A DNA stretch of 64,000 nt from Streptomyces sp. V3I8 (GCF_030817535.1 NZ_JAUSZL010000002.1:5952001-6016000); one strand, 5' to 3'. Shown: positions 43,572 through 53,479, counted from the stretch's first letter. Notes: a model not told the origin generated them from the sequence alone. Numbers and translations: made by a program.

Positions 43572-46121
43572 TCAGGACACTGTCAGCAACGCCCGTGCCA
43601 CCTGCGCGAATTCTCCCTTCGGATGATCGCGGAAGAGCGGCTCCGTGCCGAACAGCACCGCGTGCGGCCCGCTGACCACCGAGGCCCGCCCCGCCGCCTG
43701 CGCGGGCCCGCCGCTGCCGTCCTCCAGGGCGCGCCAGTGGCCGGACACGAGCAGGTCGCCGCTCGCGTACGACTGCTCCGCGCGCACCCCGGCGCCGAGG
43801 CCGGTGAACCACACCGGCGCGTAGACGAAGCCGTGCTCGGGGGCGCCGGCGGCCACACCGCCGGGCGAGTTGACCACACGCACCACGCCGTTGGCGTCCG
43901 GGTTGCCCTCCACCGCGTCGACCGCGAGGAGCCCCGCGGCGGCGTTGACGGCCGCTCCGGTGGTCCCGCGGCCCACCAGCCCCGCACGCCCCAGGAAGGC
44001 CTTCAGGGCGCTGCGTGCGGCCGTGCCCAGGCGCGCCGGGTCCAGCCCCGAGGAGGCGAACAGGACGTCCGCCCGCGACCAGTCGAAGCCCGCCTCGAGG
44101 ACGGCCGTGGACACCGGGACCACGTCGAAGTTCATCTCGCGCAGCGCGAACAGCTCACCCGGTGTGACCGCCGCGGCGACCCGGACCCGCCGCAGCGGAG
44201 CGCCGCCGGTCTCCTTCGTCGCGTCGAACGCCACGTCGTACGTCCGCGCCAGGACCGCGGCCCTGCCGCGCGCCGAGGCGGGCACGATCGCGCCGCCGTC
44301 GGCCGCCCGCCGCACCGGGACACCGTCCGCCAGCAGGGAGTTGAGCGCGGCCACCTCCCGGGCGTCGTCGAGGCGCAGCCGCAGCGTGCCGCGGGGCGCC
44401 ACGTACCCGACCGCCGCGGCGGCGTGCACCGGCCGGTCCGGCACGGAGAGCCGCGAGGTCCGTACCGTGTCGACGGTCGCGCCCCAGAGCCGGCCGAGGC
44501 TCCAGCCGGAGATGTCGTACATCACCGACACCTTGCCACTGATGTCGCGTCCGTCCGCCAGCAGGACGTTCGCCATGCCGCGCTTGGGCTGCCGCAGGTC
44601 GACGACGTACGACCCCTTCGCGTACGCCTTCCCGCCGAGCCGGAAGGCGGCCGTCGCCCGCCGGACCCGTACGTCGTTGGCGAGCAGGTGGTCGACGAGG
44701 CGGGCCGCGGCCGGGGCCGAGCGCTGGGCGCCCGCGCCCGCCGGGATCACGTACGCGCGGGGGAAGTCCGTCGTGTAGACGTCCTCCGGGCCGATGCCCG
44801 GCACACCCGGCACCGTCCCGGCGGAGACCGGGACCTGCGCGGCGCCCGTCACGCTCCGGCGGAACACCTCGATCTGGTCGGCGACGAGCGAAGTGCGGTG
44901 CGTACGCGCGTAGTCGAGGCTCGCGCGCATCGCCGCGCCCGCGACGGCCACGTTGATCGCCGAGCGGCGGCGCAGCTCGGCGACGGGCAGCTCGTCGTAC
45001 TCCTCGTTGTTCACCGCCATCGGGAACTCCACCGTGTGCGCGGCGACCGTGCCGTGGAACGGCATGTACTGCGGGGTGAAGACCGGCGGCCAGTCGTCCC
45101 AGCCCTCCTGCTGGTCCCGGAACGGGATCTGGGCCGGTTCCACCCCGTCCTCCTCGGGGGTGTACCCGAGGCCGTTGACGGCGGCCTCCATACCGAGGGC
45201 GTTGGCGTAGGTGTTCTTCAGGAAGAGGTCGTACTCGTAGTTCTCGCCGTGCGGGGGAGTGGTCGGCTCGATGAGCGTGCCGTTGACGTATCCGTGCAGG
45301 TCGACCATGAGCGCGGGCTGCTTGTCGATCGCGATCTGCCGCATCGCCCGCACCTCGGGCTGCGAGGCGGTCACGAAGTCCCGGTTCAGGTCGAAGCCGT
45401 TGGCGTTCTCGCGGGTGCCGGCGATACGGCCGTCCGGGTTCGCGGTGATGTTGAAGTACACGCGGTGGTGGGCGAGCAGGCCGGCGGTGGAACCGTCCCC
45501 GGCCGTCGCGAGCTTCTCGATCAGCTTCAGGGAGGCGTCCGTGCCCTCCCACTCGTTGCCGTGGATGTTGTTGTTGAAGAAGACCGGCGCCTTGTAGTCG
45601 CGCCTGACCGCCGGGTCCTTCGCGGCGGCCGCGGGCGCGTTCTCGATCAGCTCGCGCATACGCTCCTGGGCGCGCGCCTGCCGGGCCGACTCGGGCGCGG
45701 TGACGGTGACCAGGTAGAGGCGGTGCCCGCCGGCCGAACGGCCCGCGACCTCCACGCTGACCCGGTCGCCCAGGCGCTGCAGGGCGTTCAGCTTCGGGGC
45801 GATGGCGTGGTACGGGGTCAGGCCCAGCTTGACGGACCTGTCCGCCGGGTTCCGCGGGTCCGGGGCGAGCACCTGCTCGCGCGGGTAGCCGCGTACGGCC
45901 CCCGCGCCGGGGGTGAGCCCGGTGACCGGGGCCGTCAGGGCCCGGACGGCGGCGTCCTCGGGCGCCCTGGCGGCTCCGCCGCCGAAGGGGCCGGAGCCCT
46001 CGCGGACCGGGGCCCCGGGGCGGGGCGCGGGGTCGGCGAGGGCGCCGTCCGGGGCGAGCAGGAGCGTGGCCGCCGCGGTGGCGACGGCCGTGGCGATCAG
46101 GGCGGGTCTCGGTAGGCGCAC
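43572..46121 (-). CDS. Secreted M14 zinc carboxypeptidase-like protein
   Basis: 849 residues. Signal peptide (ALIATAVATAAATLLLAPDG), then an M14 catalytic domain: zinc ligands His/Glu in NNIHGNEWEGTD and His in LMVDLHGYVN; substrate-binding Asn/Arg in FDLNRDF. A long C-terminal region (from about 420) has no recognised domain. Extracellular peptidase; typical of large actinobacterial M14 proteins. No closely linked partner except the serine hydrolase downstream. Confidence 0.88.
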   Translation of the reverse strand: MRLPRPALIATAVATAAATLLLAPDGALADPAPRPGAPVREGSGPFGGGAARAPEDAAVRALTAPVTGLTPGAGAVRGYPREQVLAPDPRNPADRSVKLGLTPYHAIAPKLNALQRLGDRVSVEVAGRSAGGHRLYLVTVTAPESARQARAQERMRELIENAPAAAAKDPAVRRDYKAPVFFNNNIHGNEWEGTDASLKLIEKLATAGDGSTAGLLAHHRVYFNITANPDGRIAGTRENANGFDLNRDFVTASQPEVRAMRQIAIDKQPALMVDLHGYVNGTLIEPTTPPHGENYEYDLFLKNTYANALGMEAAVNGLGYTPEEDGVEPAQIPFRDQQEGWDDWPPVFTPQYMPFHGTVAAHTVEFPMAVNNEEYDELPVAELRRRSAINVAVAGAAMRASLDYARTHRTSLVADQIEVFRRSVTGAAQVPVSAGTVPGVPGIGPEDVYTTDFPRAYVIPAGAGAQRSAPAAARLVDHLLANDVRVRRATAAFRLGGKAYAKGSYVVDLRQPKRGMANVLLADGRDISGKVSVMYDISGWSLGRLWGATVDTVRTSRLSVPDRPVHAAAAVGYVAPRGTLRLRLDDAREVAALNSLLADGVPVRRAADGGAIVPASARGRAAVLARTYDVAFDATKETGGAPLRRVRVAAAVTPGELFALREMNFDVVPVSTAVLEAGFDWSRADVLFASSGLDPARLGTAARSALKAFLGRAGLVGRGTTGAAVNAAAGLLAVDAVEGNPDANGVVRVVNSPGGVAAGAPEHGFVYAPVWFTGLGAGVRAEQSYASGDLLVSGHWRALEDGSGGPAQAAGRASVVSGPHAVLFGTEPLFRDHPKGEFAQVARALLTVS

Positions 46122-46236
46122 GGGTACCTCCGCGGAGAGTGCCTGACACGGGTCACTTCGGTACGGGAGGTCTACCTGTTCGACTCACGCGCAACAAGGG
46201 TGCGTTTTCCCTGCGGGGCTGGGGGCGGGAATGCGA

Positions 46237-46340
46237 CCGCGGGCCGACGGGGGTTGCCCGCGCAGTTCCCCGCGCCCCCCAAAGGGCGCCCTCCCGGGGG
46301 CGCGGGGAACTGCGCGGGCAACCCCCACCGGGCCGCGGGC
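46237..46340. repeat. G+C-rich intergenic repeat, copy 5: long inverted repeat
   Basis: Arms of about 45 bases (46237-46280 and 46296-46340, imperfect at the outer ends) share the core CGCGCAGTTCCCCGCGCCCC and its complement and extend into CCCGCGGGCCGACGGGGG / CCCCCACCGGGCCGCGGG. Unlike most copies it lies between divergent genes, 34 bases before the start of the EI24 gene. Confidence 0.8.
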
Positions 46341-46373
46341 GGAAGACGCGGCGACCCCCGGTAGGGTGCACGC

Positions 46374-47180
46374 ATGCGTGATCTCGGGGTCGGATTCAAG
46401 TACTTGCTGCGTGGCCAGCGCTGGGTGGTCCGGCACGGAAAACAGTTCGGCTTCGGACTCCTCCCCGGCCTCGTCACCCTCGTGCTGTACGCCGCCGCCC
46501 TCACCGCCCTGGCCGTGTGGGGCGCCGACTTCGTCTCCTGGGCGACCCCCTTCGCGGACGACTGGTCGAGCCCCTGGACCGGACTCTTCCGCGGTCTCCT
46601 GACCGCCGTCCTGTTCGCCCTCGCCCTGCTTCTGTCCGTGGTCACCTTCACCGCGGTCACCCTCGTCCTCGGCCAGCCCTTCTACGACAGCCTCTCCGAG
46701 AAGGTGGACCGGGACGTCTCCCCGGACGGCACGGCCCCCGAGTCGGGCCTCCCGCTCTGGCGCGAACTGGTCATCTCCACCCGCGACAGCATCCGCATCG
46801 TGACCCGGGCGCTGATCTGGGGCGTACTCCTCTTCGCGCTCGGGTTCGTCCCGTTCGTCGGCCAGACCGTCGTCCCGGTGATCGGCGTCTTCGTCACCGG
46901 CTTCTTCCTCACCGAGGAGCTGACGTCGATCGCCCTGCAGCGCCGCGGCGTCGTGGTCCGCGACCGCCTGGCCCTGCTCCGCTCCCGCAGGACGCTGGTG
47001 TGGGGCTTCGGCACCCCGCTGGCCCTCGCCTTCCTCGTCCCCGTCGTCGCCGTGTTCCTGATGCCCGGCGCGGTCGCGGGCGCCACCCTGATGGCCCGCG
47101 ACCTGCTGGGCGAGGAGACCCGCGAGGAGCACGCGGAGGACGGGAACCCCGCCGGCCCCGCGAACTCCCTCGCTCCCTGA
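46374..47180 (+). CDS. EI24-domain (CysZ-like) membrane protein
   Basis: 268 residues with four or more hydrophobic segments (FGFGLLPGLVTLVLYAAALT; LTAVLFALALLLSVVTFTAV; LIWGVLLFALGFVPFVGQTV). The EI24 family includes the sulfate-permease-like CysZ, but substrate in Streptomyces is unknown. GTAGGGTG lies five bases before the ATG. Converges closely on the pyroglutamyl-peptidase-like gene (two-base gap). Confidence 0.85.
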   Translation: MRDLGVGFKYLLRGQRWVVRHGKQFGFGLLPGLVTLVLYAAALTALAVWGADFVSWATPFADDWSSPWTGLFRGLLTAVLFALALLLSVVTFTAVTLVLGQPFYDSLSEKVDRDVSPDGTAPESGLPLWRELVISTRDSIRIVTRALIWGVLLFALGFVPFVGQTVVPVIGVFVTGFFLTEELTSIALQRRGVVVRDRLALLRSRRTLVWGFGTPLALAFLVPVVAVFLMPGAVAGATLMARDLLGEETREEHAEDGNPAGPANSLAP

Positions 47181-47182
47181 CG

Positions 47183-48436
47183 TCAGCCGGCCGCCTCCGC
47201 CGCCACCGTCAGGATCGACCGCACCTGGGCGATGATGTCCAGCCGGTTCTGCACGAACTGGGCGTCGGTGACCGTCCCGCTCGCCGGATCCGTGTTGCCC
47301 GCCCCGAACTCCAGCACCGGCGTGTGCACATGGCCGCCGGGCAGCGAGCCGCCCAGACCGAGCCGGTCGCGCAGGAGCGTCGCGCGGTACGCGATCTCGT
47401 TGGAGAGATAGTTGCCGCCGCCGCCCGCCCGGGCGGTGGAGCCCGCCGTCGGCCCCTCGGGGCGCACCACGGCCTCCGTCCCGCCGGCCGGGATCTCGGT
47501 CACCGACGTGTTGTCGTACACGGGGAAGCGCCCCGTGTCGGCGGCCACGACGGCCTGGTACGGAAGGGTCGTCGTCGTCCACTGCGGCTGCGAGGCCGGG
47601 TCGGTCACCGGGACGGTCTCGGTGCGAGAGAGGTTCTCGTTGTCCGGGAAGCCGCCGCGCCAGGCCCCGTTGGTGCGCTCGACGTCGATGCGGCCCACCC
47701 GGCCCTGGCTGACCGTCGTGAACAGGTCGATGCGGGGCAGGTGCGGGCGCAGCGTCCGCTCGACCGTGCCCTCGGCGAAGTCCTGCCAGCGGACGGGGAA
47801 GACGGCGGTCTCGACACGCGCCGGACCGTCCGCCGTCCTGATCACCGTGCCGTCCAGCGCGAGCGCGGTCGCCCCCGACGGGTTGGAGATCCGCACGTCC
47901 CGGTCGAGCGTGAACGGGTCGAAGCCGGTCACCAGGATTCGCTTGATCTTCTTCGAGTGCGGGTACCGGATGGTGTCCTGGCCCCGCGAGGTCCGCTCCA
48001 GCGCGGCGAGCAGCCCGGTGCGCTCCGCCTGCGTGAGATCGAACCGCGGCTGCCACTGCCGTACTTCACGGGTCAGGCCGAGCCGGGCCCAGTACAGCGG
48101 CCGGTCGTCGTCCCGGCTCAGGTCACCGGCCGCGGGGCCGCGGCCCTGGGCCCGGTCCACCGCCCGCTGCCACAGCCTGCTGCCCTGCCGTTCGACCAGC
48201 CGCTCGGCCTGCGCGTACGAGCGCGCCGCGCCCAGCGCCCGGGCGAACTCCGGTGCCACCGTGTCGAATCCGGACCGCCGCAGGATCTCCTGGGGCGCCG
48301 CCCGGTCCAGGCGCTGCTCCTCCACGGTGGGCGCGGCCGCGGCTGCGGGGTCCTGCGCGGCGGATGCGGGCGGTGCGGCGAATCCCGCCAGCAGGGCCAG
48401 GCCGAGGGCGCCGAGCCGAACACGTATGTGGGTCAA
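47183..48436 (-). CDS. Secreted pyroglutamyl-peptidase-like protein lacking the catalytic Cys
   Basis: 417 residues. Signal peptide (LGALGLALLAGFAAPPASA), an unassigned segment (30-160), then a pyroglutamyl peptidase I fold beginning KRILVTGFDPF. The equivalent of the catalytic Glu is Glu253 (GRVGRIDVERTN) and of the catalytic His is His371 (GGHVHTPVLEF). The catalytic Cys position, normally in a Tyr-x-Cys-Asn motif, is Ser345 (NYLSNEIAYR). The protein is therefore either a Ser variant with altered chemistry or non-catalytic. Confidence 0.82.
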   Translation of the reverse strand: MTHIRVRLGALGLALLAGFAAPPASAAQDPAAAAAPTVEEQRLDRAAPQEILRRSGFDTVAPEFARALGAARSYAQAERLVERQGSRLWQRAVDRAQGRGPAAGDLSRDDDRPLYWARLGLTREVRQWQPRFDLTQAERTGLLAALERTSRGQDTIRYPHSKKIKRILVTGFDPFTLDRDVRISNPSGATALALDGTVIRTADGPARVETAVFPVRWQDFAEGTVERTLRPHLPRIDLFTTVSQGRVGRIDVERTNGAWRGGFPDNENLSRTETVPVTDPASQPQWTTTTLPYQAVVAADTGRFPVYDNTSVTEIPAGGTEAVVRPEGPTAGSTARAGGGGNYLSNEIAYRATLLRDRLGLGGSLPGGHVHTPVLEFGAGNTDPASGTVTDAQFVQNRLDIIAQVRSILTVAAEAAG

Positions 48437-48547
48437 GGTGGTTCAGGTCCTTCCGTCGCGAGTGGGGACGTCGTCGGATGGCGGCAGTATGCGGGACGGG
48501 CGGGACGCACGCCATGGCGCGTGACCGCTGGGGCCCCGCACCCGTCG

Positions 48548-49171
48548 CTACGGCCGGTCCTCGCCTTCGCCTTCACCTACGGCCTCTCCCTCTCCCTCTC
48601 CCTCTCCCTCTCCCAGGAGTGTGAGGAAGTCCCGGAACGCGGCCGGCATGTCCACCGACTCCGGCGCGAGCAGCCACTGGTACTGCAGCCCGTCCATCAC
48701 CGCGACGAGCAGCGGGGCCGCCCGCTCCGGTGTGAGCCCGCTCGGCAGCCGCTCCCCGTACTCGGTCCGCAGCACCTGCGCCATGTTCGCCCGCACCGCC
48801 CCGTACCGCTCGGTGAAGAACGCGCGCGCCGGATGCCCCTCCGTGACGCTCTCGCCGAGCAGCGCCGAGAAGGTCTGCACGATTCCGGGCCGCATGGCGT
48901 TGTACTCGACCAGCTGGCCGAGCAGCTCCAGTCGCCACCCGGTGCCCGGCACCGCGTCCCACTGGTCGCGTTCCGCCAGCACGGCGACGAGCAGCGCCTC
49001 CTTGGTCGGGAAGTGGTGCAGCAGCCCCTGCGGGGTGAGGGCGACCCGCTCGGCGACCGCCGCCAGGCTCGCGCCCCGGTACCCCCGCTCGGCGATCACC
49101 TCGAGCGCCGCGCGGAGGATCTCCGCACGACGCTCCGTGCCCCTGGCCGACCTGGGCGTCCCGCTCGTCAT
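48548..49171 (-). CDS. TetR/AcrR-family regulator with a Gly-Glu repeat tail
   Basis: 207 residues. HTH in ASLAAVAERVALTPQGLLHH followed by FPTKEALLVAVLAERD. The C-terminus is a microsatellite-coded run (GEGEGEGEGEAVGEGEGE) from a CCCTCT-type repeat at about 48565-48615. The gene is divergent from the GH3 beta-glucosidase gene, 129 bases away, and probably represses it. Confidence 0.88.
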   Translation of the reverse strand: MTSGTPRSARGTERRAEILRAALEVIAERGYRGASLAAVAERVALTPQGLLHHFPTKEALLVAVLAERDQWDAVPGTGWRLELLGQLVEYNAMRPGIVQTFSALLGESVTEGHPARAFFTERYGAVRANMAQVLRTEYGERLPSGLTPERAAPLLVAVMDGLQYQWLLAPESVDMPAAFRDFLTLLGEGEGEGEGEAVGEGEGEDRP

Positions 49172-49300
49172 GACGCCACCGTACGACGGACCCGGGTCCG
49201 CCCGCGGCTTTTGTAACGCCGACATAACAGAACCTACCGCTCGACAGGTGACGGATGCAGGATGGGGGGACGGAGCGGACTTCAACGAGGAGGCACGGCC

Positions 49301-51739
49301 ATGGCAGGAACCCGGCCCACCCCGGCGGACCAGGCGCGCGAGACGGTGGTCGAGGCGGCCCTGGCCGCCCTCGACCTGGACACGAAGGCGCGGCTGCTCG
49401 CCGGACAGGACATGTGGTCCCTGCCCGCGGTGCCCGCGATCGGACTCCGGTCCCTGGTCATGTCCGACGGCCCGATCGGCGTCCGGGGCGTGCGCTGGAC
49501 CGCCGACGACCCGTCCGTCGCGCTGCCCTCGCCGACCGCGCTCGCCGCCACCTGGGACCCGGCCCTCGCCCGCCGCGCGGGCCGCCTCCTCGCCCAGGAG
49601 GCCCGCCGCAAGGGCGTCCACGTCCTGCTCGCCCCCACGGTCAACCTGCACCGCTCGCCGCTGGGCGGCCGCCACTTCGAGGCGTACAGCGAGGACCCGT
49701 ACCTCACCGGGCGGATCGGCACCGGATACGTGACCGGTGTGCAGGAGGGCGGCGTCGGCACCACCGTCAAGCACTTCGTCGCCAACGACGCCGAGACCGA
49801 CCGCTTCACCGTGAACAACGTGGTCTCGCCGCGCGCCCTGCGCGAGCTCTACCTGGCCCCCTTCGAGGCCATCGTCGAGAACGCCCACCCCTGGGGCATC
49901 ATGACCGCCTACAACTCGGTCAACGGCACGACGATGTCCGAGCACCGCTACCTCGTCAACGAGGTCCTGCGCGGCGAATGGGGCTTCGACGGCTTCAACG
50001 TCTCCGACTGGATGGCCGCCCGCTCGACCGTCGGCGCCGTCGGGGGCGGCCTGGACGTCGCGATGCCCGGCCCCACCACCGTGTACGGGCCCGCGCTCGC
50101 CGCCGCCGTCCGGGCCGGCGAGACCGACGAGGCCCTGGTCGACGAGGCCGTGCGCAACGTCCTGCGCCTGGCCGCCCGCGTCGGCGTCCTGGAGGGCGCC
50201 GAACCGGTCGTCACCGAGCCGCCCGAGACGGTGGACGGCGAGTCGCTGGCCCGCGAGATCGCCCGCCGCGCCTTCGTCCTCGTCCGCAACGAAGGCGCCC
50301 TCCCGCTCCCCGCCGGGCACTCGGTGGCGCTCATCGGCGCCGCCGCCCGTGACGCCCGCGTCCTCGGCGGCGGCTCCGCCACCGTCTTCCCCGCCCGGAC
50401 CGTCTCCCCGCTCGACGGCCTCACCGCCGCCCTTCCCGAGGGCGCGCTGACCTACGCGGTCGGCGCCGACCCCAGCCAGGAACTGGCCGCCGCCGGCAAG
50501 GGGTTCACGCTGCGCGCGGTCTGCCGCGACGCCGGGGACACCGTCCTGGGCACGGACTCCGCACCCAGCGGCCACCTGCAGTGGATGGGCGACGACCTGT
50601 CCGACGGCGTCACCCACGACCGCCTCCACAGCGTCGAACTGAACGGCACCTTCACCCCGCGCGAGAGCGGCCCGCACACCTTCGGGATCAAGGGACTGGG
50701 CGCCTTCACGCTCACCGTCGACGGCACGGAGTACTTCGACGGGGTCCAGAGCACCGACAAGGACGACCCGTTCGTGACGTTCTTCGGCGACCCGGTGGCG
50801 CGCGCCACGGTGGAGCTGACGGCGGGCCGCTCCTACGCCGTCTCACTGCGCCACGTCGTCGTCGCCCCCGCCGACGCGCCCATGCGGGTCATCAGCTTCA
50901 CGCTCGCCCACCGGGAGCCCGCGCGCGACCCCGACGAACTGATCGCCGAGGCCGTCGGGGCGGCCCGTGCCGCGGACACCGCGGTCGTCGTGGTCGCCAC
51001 CACCGAACGCGTCGAGTCCGAGGGCTTCGACCGCACGGACCTGCGCCTGCCGGGCCGCCAGGACGAGCTGGTGCACGCCGTCGCCGCCGCCAACCCGAAC
51101 ACCGTCGTGGTCGTCAACTCCGGCTCCCCGGTGGAACTCCCGTGGCGCGACGAGGTCGCCGCGGTGCTCCTGTCCTGGTTCCCCGGCCAGGAGGGCGGCG
51201 CCGCCCTCGCCGACGTCCTCACCGGCACCCACGAGCCCGGCGGCCGGCTCCCCACCACCTGGGGTTCGCTGGAGTCGGCCCCGGTCACCCGGGTCGCCCC
51301 CACGGACGGCGAACTCCCCTACACCGAGGACGTGTTCATCGGCTACCGGGCCTGGGAGAAGGAGGGCCGCACCCCGGTGTACCCCTTCGGCCACGGCCTC
51401 GGCTACACCGACTGGACGTACGACGCCCTCGAGGTGACCGGCACGACGGCCACGGTCCGCATCACCAACACGGGCTCCCGCACCGGCCGCGAGACGATCC
51501 AGCTCTACGTGACCCCCACGCCCCCCGCCCCGGACCGCCCCGCCCGCTGGCTGGCGGGCTTCGCGAACGTGGAGGCGGCCCCGGGCGAGTCGGTCCAGGT
51601 CACCGTCGACCTCCCCGCCCGGGCCTTCGAGATCTGGGACGAGGAGTCCGGCAGCTGGACCCCGGTGAAGGGCACCTACGGGATCGAGGCCTCCCACTCC
51701 CTCACGGACACCAGGCTGAGCACGACGGCCGTCATCTAG
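49301..51739 (+). CDS. Beta-glucosidase-type glycoside hydrolase, GH3, with PA14 insert
   Basis: 812 residues without a signal peptide. GH3 N-domain (1-300): SDGPIGVRG, TVKHFVAND, and the nucleophile Asp in FNVSDWMAARS. The C-domain is interrupted by a PA14 domain (about 395-545: HTFGIKGLGAFTLTVDGTEY) and resumes with VVVATTERVESEGFDRTDL; a fibronectin-III-like domain ends the protein. Intracellular hydrolysis of beta-glucosides or related oligosaccharides. ATG 49301 follows GAGGAGG. Likely controlled by the divergent TetR. Confidence 0.93.
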   Translation: MAGTRPTPADQARETVVEAALAALDLDTKARLLAGQDMWSLPAVPAIGLRSLVMSDGPIGVRGVRWTADDPSVALPSPTALAATWDPALARRAGRLLAQEARRKGVHVLLAPTVNLHRSPLGGRHFEAYSEDPYLTGRIGTGYVTGVQEGGVGTTVKHFVANDAETDRFTVNNVVSPRALRELYLAPFEAIVENAHPWGIMTAYNSVNGTTMSEHRYLVNEVLRGEWGFDGFNVSDWMAARSTVGAVGGGLDVAMPGPTTVYGPALAAAVRAGETDEALVDEAVRNVLRLAARVGVLEGAEPVVTEPPETVDGESLAREIARRAFVLVRNEGALPLPAGHSVALIGAAARDARVLGGGSATVFPARTVSPLDGLTAALPEGALTYAVGADPSQELAAAGKGFTLRAVCRDAGDTVLGTDSAPSGHLQWMGDDLSDGVTHDRLHSVELNGTFTPRESGPHTFGIKGLGAFTLTVDGTEYFDGVQSTDKDDPFVTFFGDPVARATVELTAGRSYAVSLRHVVVAPADAPMRVISFTLAHREPARDPDELIAEAVGAARAADTAVVVVATTERVESEGFDRTDLRLPGRQDELVHAVAAANPNTVVVVNSGSPVELPWRDEVAAVLLSWFPGQEGGAALADVLTGTHEPGGRLPTTWGSLESAPVTRVAPTDGELPYTEDVFIGYRAWEKEGRTPVYPFGHGLGYTDWTYDALEVTGTTATVRITNTGSRTGRETIQLYVTPTPPAPDRPARWLAGFANVEAAPGESVQVTVDLPARAFEIWDEESGSWTPVKGTYGIEASHSLTDTRLSTTAVI

Positions 51740-51784
51740 ACGACCGCCCTCCGGGGCCGCGGGGAACGCCACGGTCCTGGCGCC

Positions 51785-51840
51785 GGCGCCTTCAGGGGCG
51801 CGGGGAACTGCGCGACAAGCCCCCACCGGGCCGGCACCCG
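51785..51840. repeat. G+C-rich intergenic repeat, copy 6
   Basis: Forward core TTCAGGGGCGCGGGGAACTG (51791-51810) followed by CGCGACAAGCCCCCACCGGG; a diverged copy sits just before at about 51752-51767. Between convergent genes. Confidence 0.8.
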
Positions 51841-51859
51841 ACACGACGCCCCGTCAAGG

Positions 51860-52768
51860 TCACCCCGGTGGCGTACGCGAGGTAATCCTCGCGTACGCCA
51901 ACTCCGCCAGCCGCGCCTGACCGTTCCTGCTCGGATGGAACCAGTCCCAGTGACTGAGCTGCGCGGTCCCGAACCGGTACTCGAAGACCGCCCCGCCGTC
52001 GAACCGGCACCGCCGGTCCTTCGCGCACACCTCTTCCAGCACCGTGTTGTACGACTCGACCCGGTCCTGCACCCGGTCCCGCCGCGACGTCGCCGCCGCG
52101 GTCAGCGAGTCGGCGTCCCCCAGCATCGACGGGCAGATCCCCAGCTTCCAGATCTGCTTGCCGAGCTGGTTCTCCCGCCCCTCGGACCACAGCCGCTTCA
52201 GATCGGGCACGCTGGACACGTACACCTGCGTCTTGGGCAGCGCGGACCGCAGCGTGCGCATCGCGTCCTGGAACTGGGTGCGGAACCGCGCGACGGAGGT
52301 CATCGCGGACACCGAGGACCGGCAGGCGTCGTTCGCGCCGGCCATCACCGTGACCAGTTCGGGTCTGCGGGTCGCGGCCTGGGCCATCTGGCCGGGCAGG
52401 TCGGCCATGCGGGAGCCGGTCACCGCGTAGTTCCAGCTGCTGCGCGCGGCCCCGGCCTTGCCGAGCAGCCGTACCGCGAGACTGTTCACCGCCGTGTCGG
52501 TGCCGGTGGCCCAGGAGACCTCGGGGCAGTCGGACAGCACTGAGCAGGCGTCGAACCCGCGGGTGACCGAGTCGCCGACCGCGGCCAGCGAGTCCGGGCT
52601 GCGGTCCCAGGCCGGAGCGGGCCTGGGTGACGACTTCCGCACGGCCGTGCCCGACGGCCCGGGGGAGTCACCGCCCTGCGCGTCACATCCGGTCAGCCCC
52701 GCGACGCCGACCAGAGCCGCCACGGCGGCCGCGACGAGGCCCCGCGCACGACGACCACGCTTGCGCAT
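51860..52768 (-). CDS. SGNH/GDSL-family lipoprotein esterase
   Basis: 302 residues from ATG 52768 (GAGGGGAA upstream). Lipoprotein signal with lipobox Cys (VAALVGVAGLTGCD). Block I AVGDSVTRGF with nucleophile Ser, block III GANDAC, block V SHWDWFHPS with catalytic Asp/His. Predicted surface esterase or lipase. A longer upstream start would add sequence with no signal features. Confidence 0.88.
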   Translation of the reverse strand: MRKRGRRARGLVAAAVAALVGVAGLTGCDAQGGDSPGPSGTAVRKSSPRPAPAWDRSPDSLAAVGDSVTRGFDACSVLSDCPEVSWATGTDTAVNSLAVRLLGKAGAARSSWNYAVTGSRMADLPGQMAQAATRRPELVTVMAGANDACRSSVSAMTSVARFRTQFQDAMRTLRSALPKTQVYVSSVPDLKRLWSEGRENQLGKQIWKLGICPSMLGDADSLTAAATSRRDRVQDRVESYNTVLEEVCAKDRRCRFDGGAVFEYRFGTAQLSHWDWFHPSRNGQARLAELAYARITSRTPPG

Positions 52769-52982
52769 CCACAGTTCCCCTCGTTCGTTCCGTCCGGCAC
52801 GCAACGGCAGCTCGCCCCCGAGCGTCCTCACGGGTGAAACCTCCGTGCTCATGGACGCCGGGACCGACGGTACGTCACACTCCCCGCGCCGCCGCACGGT
52901 AGCCTCGCCACGTGGCTGCCCTGCCACTGAACGATCCGCCAAGCTGCAAAGTGCCCGCTCTGTCCGGAGGTCGGAGGTCCCA

Positions 52983-53477
52983 GTGACGACACGTGGAGTT
53001 CTCTACGTGCACTCCGCGCCGCGCGCGCTGTGCCCGCACGTCGAGTGGGCCGTCGCGGGCGTGCTCGGCACCCGGGTCAGCCTCGACTGGATCCGGCAGC
53101 CCGCCGCGCCCGGCACCTGGAGATCCGAGTTCTCCTACAAGGGCCAGGTCGGCACCGCGTCCAAGCTCGCCTCGGCGCTGCGCGGCTGGCAGATGCTGCG
53201 CTTCGAGGTGACCGCCGAGCCGTGCGCCACCGCCGAGGGCGAGCGCTACAGCTGCACCCCCGGCCTGGGCATCTTCCACGCGGTCACCGGCATCCACGGC
53301 GACATCCTGATCCCGGAGGACCGCCTGCGCGCCGCCCTGGCCCGTGCGCAGCAGGGCGAGACGCAACTGGAGTCGGAACTTCCCAAACTCCTGGGCAAGC
53401 CCTGGGACGACGAACTGGAATCCTTCCGCCACGCGGGCGAGGGCGCCCCGGTCCGCTGGCTCCACCAGGTGGTCTGA
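52983..53477 (+). CDS. DUF3145 protein
   Basis: 164 residues starting at GTG 52983 after GGAGGTC. Conserved actinobacterial family of unknown function (TRGVLYVHSAPRALCPHVEW; WQMLRFEVTAEPC; WLHQVV at the end). No membrane segment. It typically sits next to fabF in Streptomyces, as here in convergent orientation. Confidence 0.9.
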   Translation: MTTRGVLYVHSAPRALCPHVEWAVAGVLGTRVSLDWIRQPAAPGTWRSEFSYKGQVGTASKLASALRGWQMLRFEVTAEPCATAEGERYSCTPGLGIFHAVTGIHGDILIPEDRLRAALARAQQGETQLESELPKLLGKPWDDELESFRHAGEGAPVRWLHQVV

Positions 53478-53479
53478 GC

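Noticed and set aside
43509..46115. An 868-codon open frame opposite the M14 peptidase
   Set aside because: No domain pattern, Arg/Gly/Val-rich composition, and it mirrors a gene with intact zinc ligands.
48560..48620. CCCTCT tandem repeat as a CRISPR or intergenic satellite
   Set aside because: It is inside the tetR coding frame and encodes a Gly-Glu tail; no spacers.
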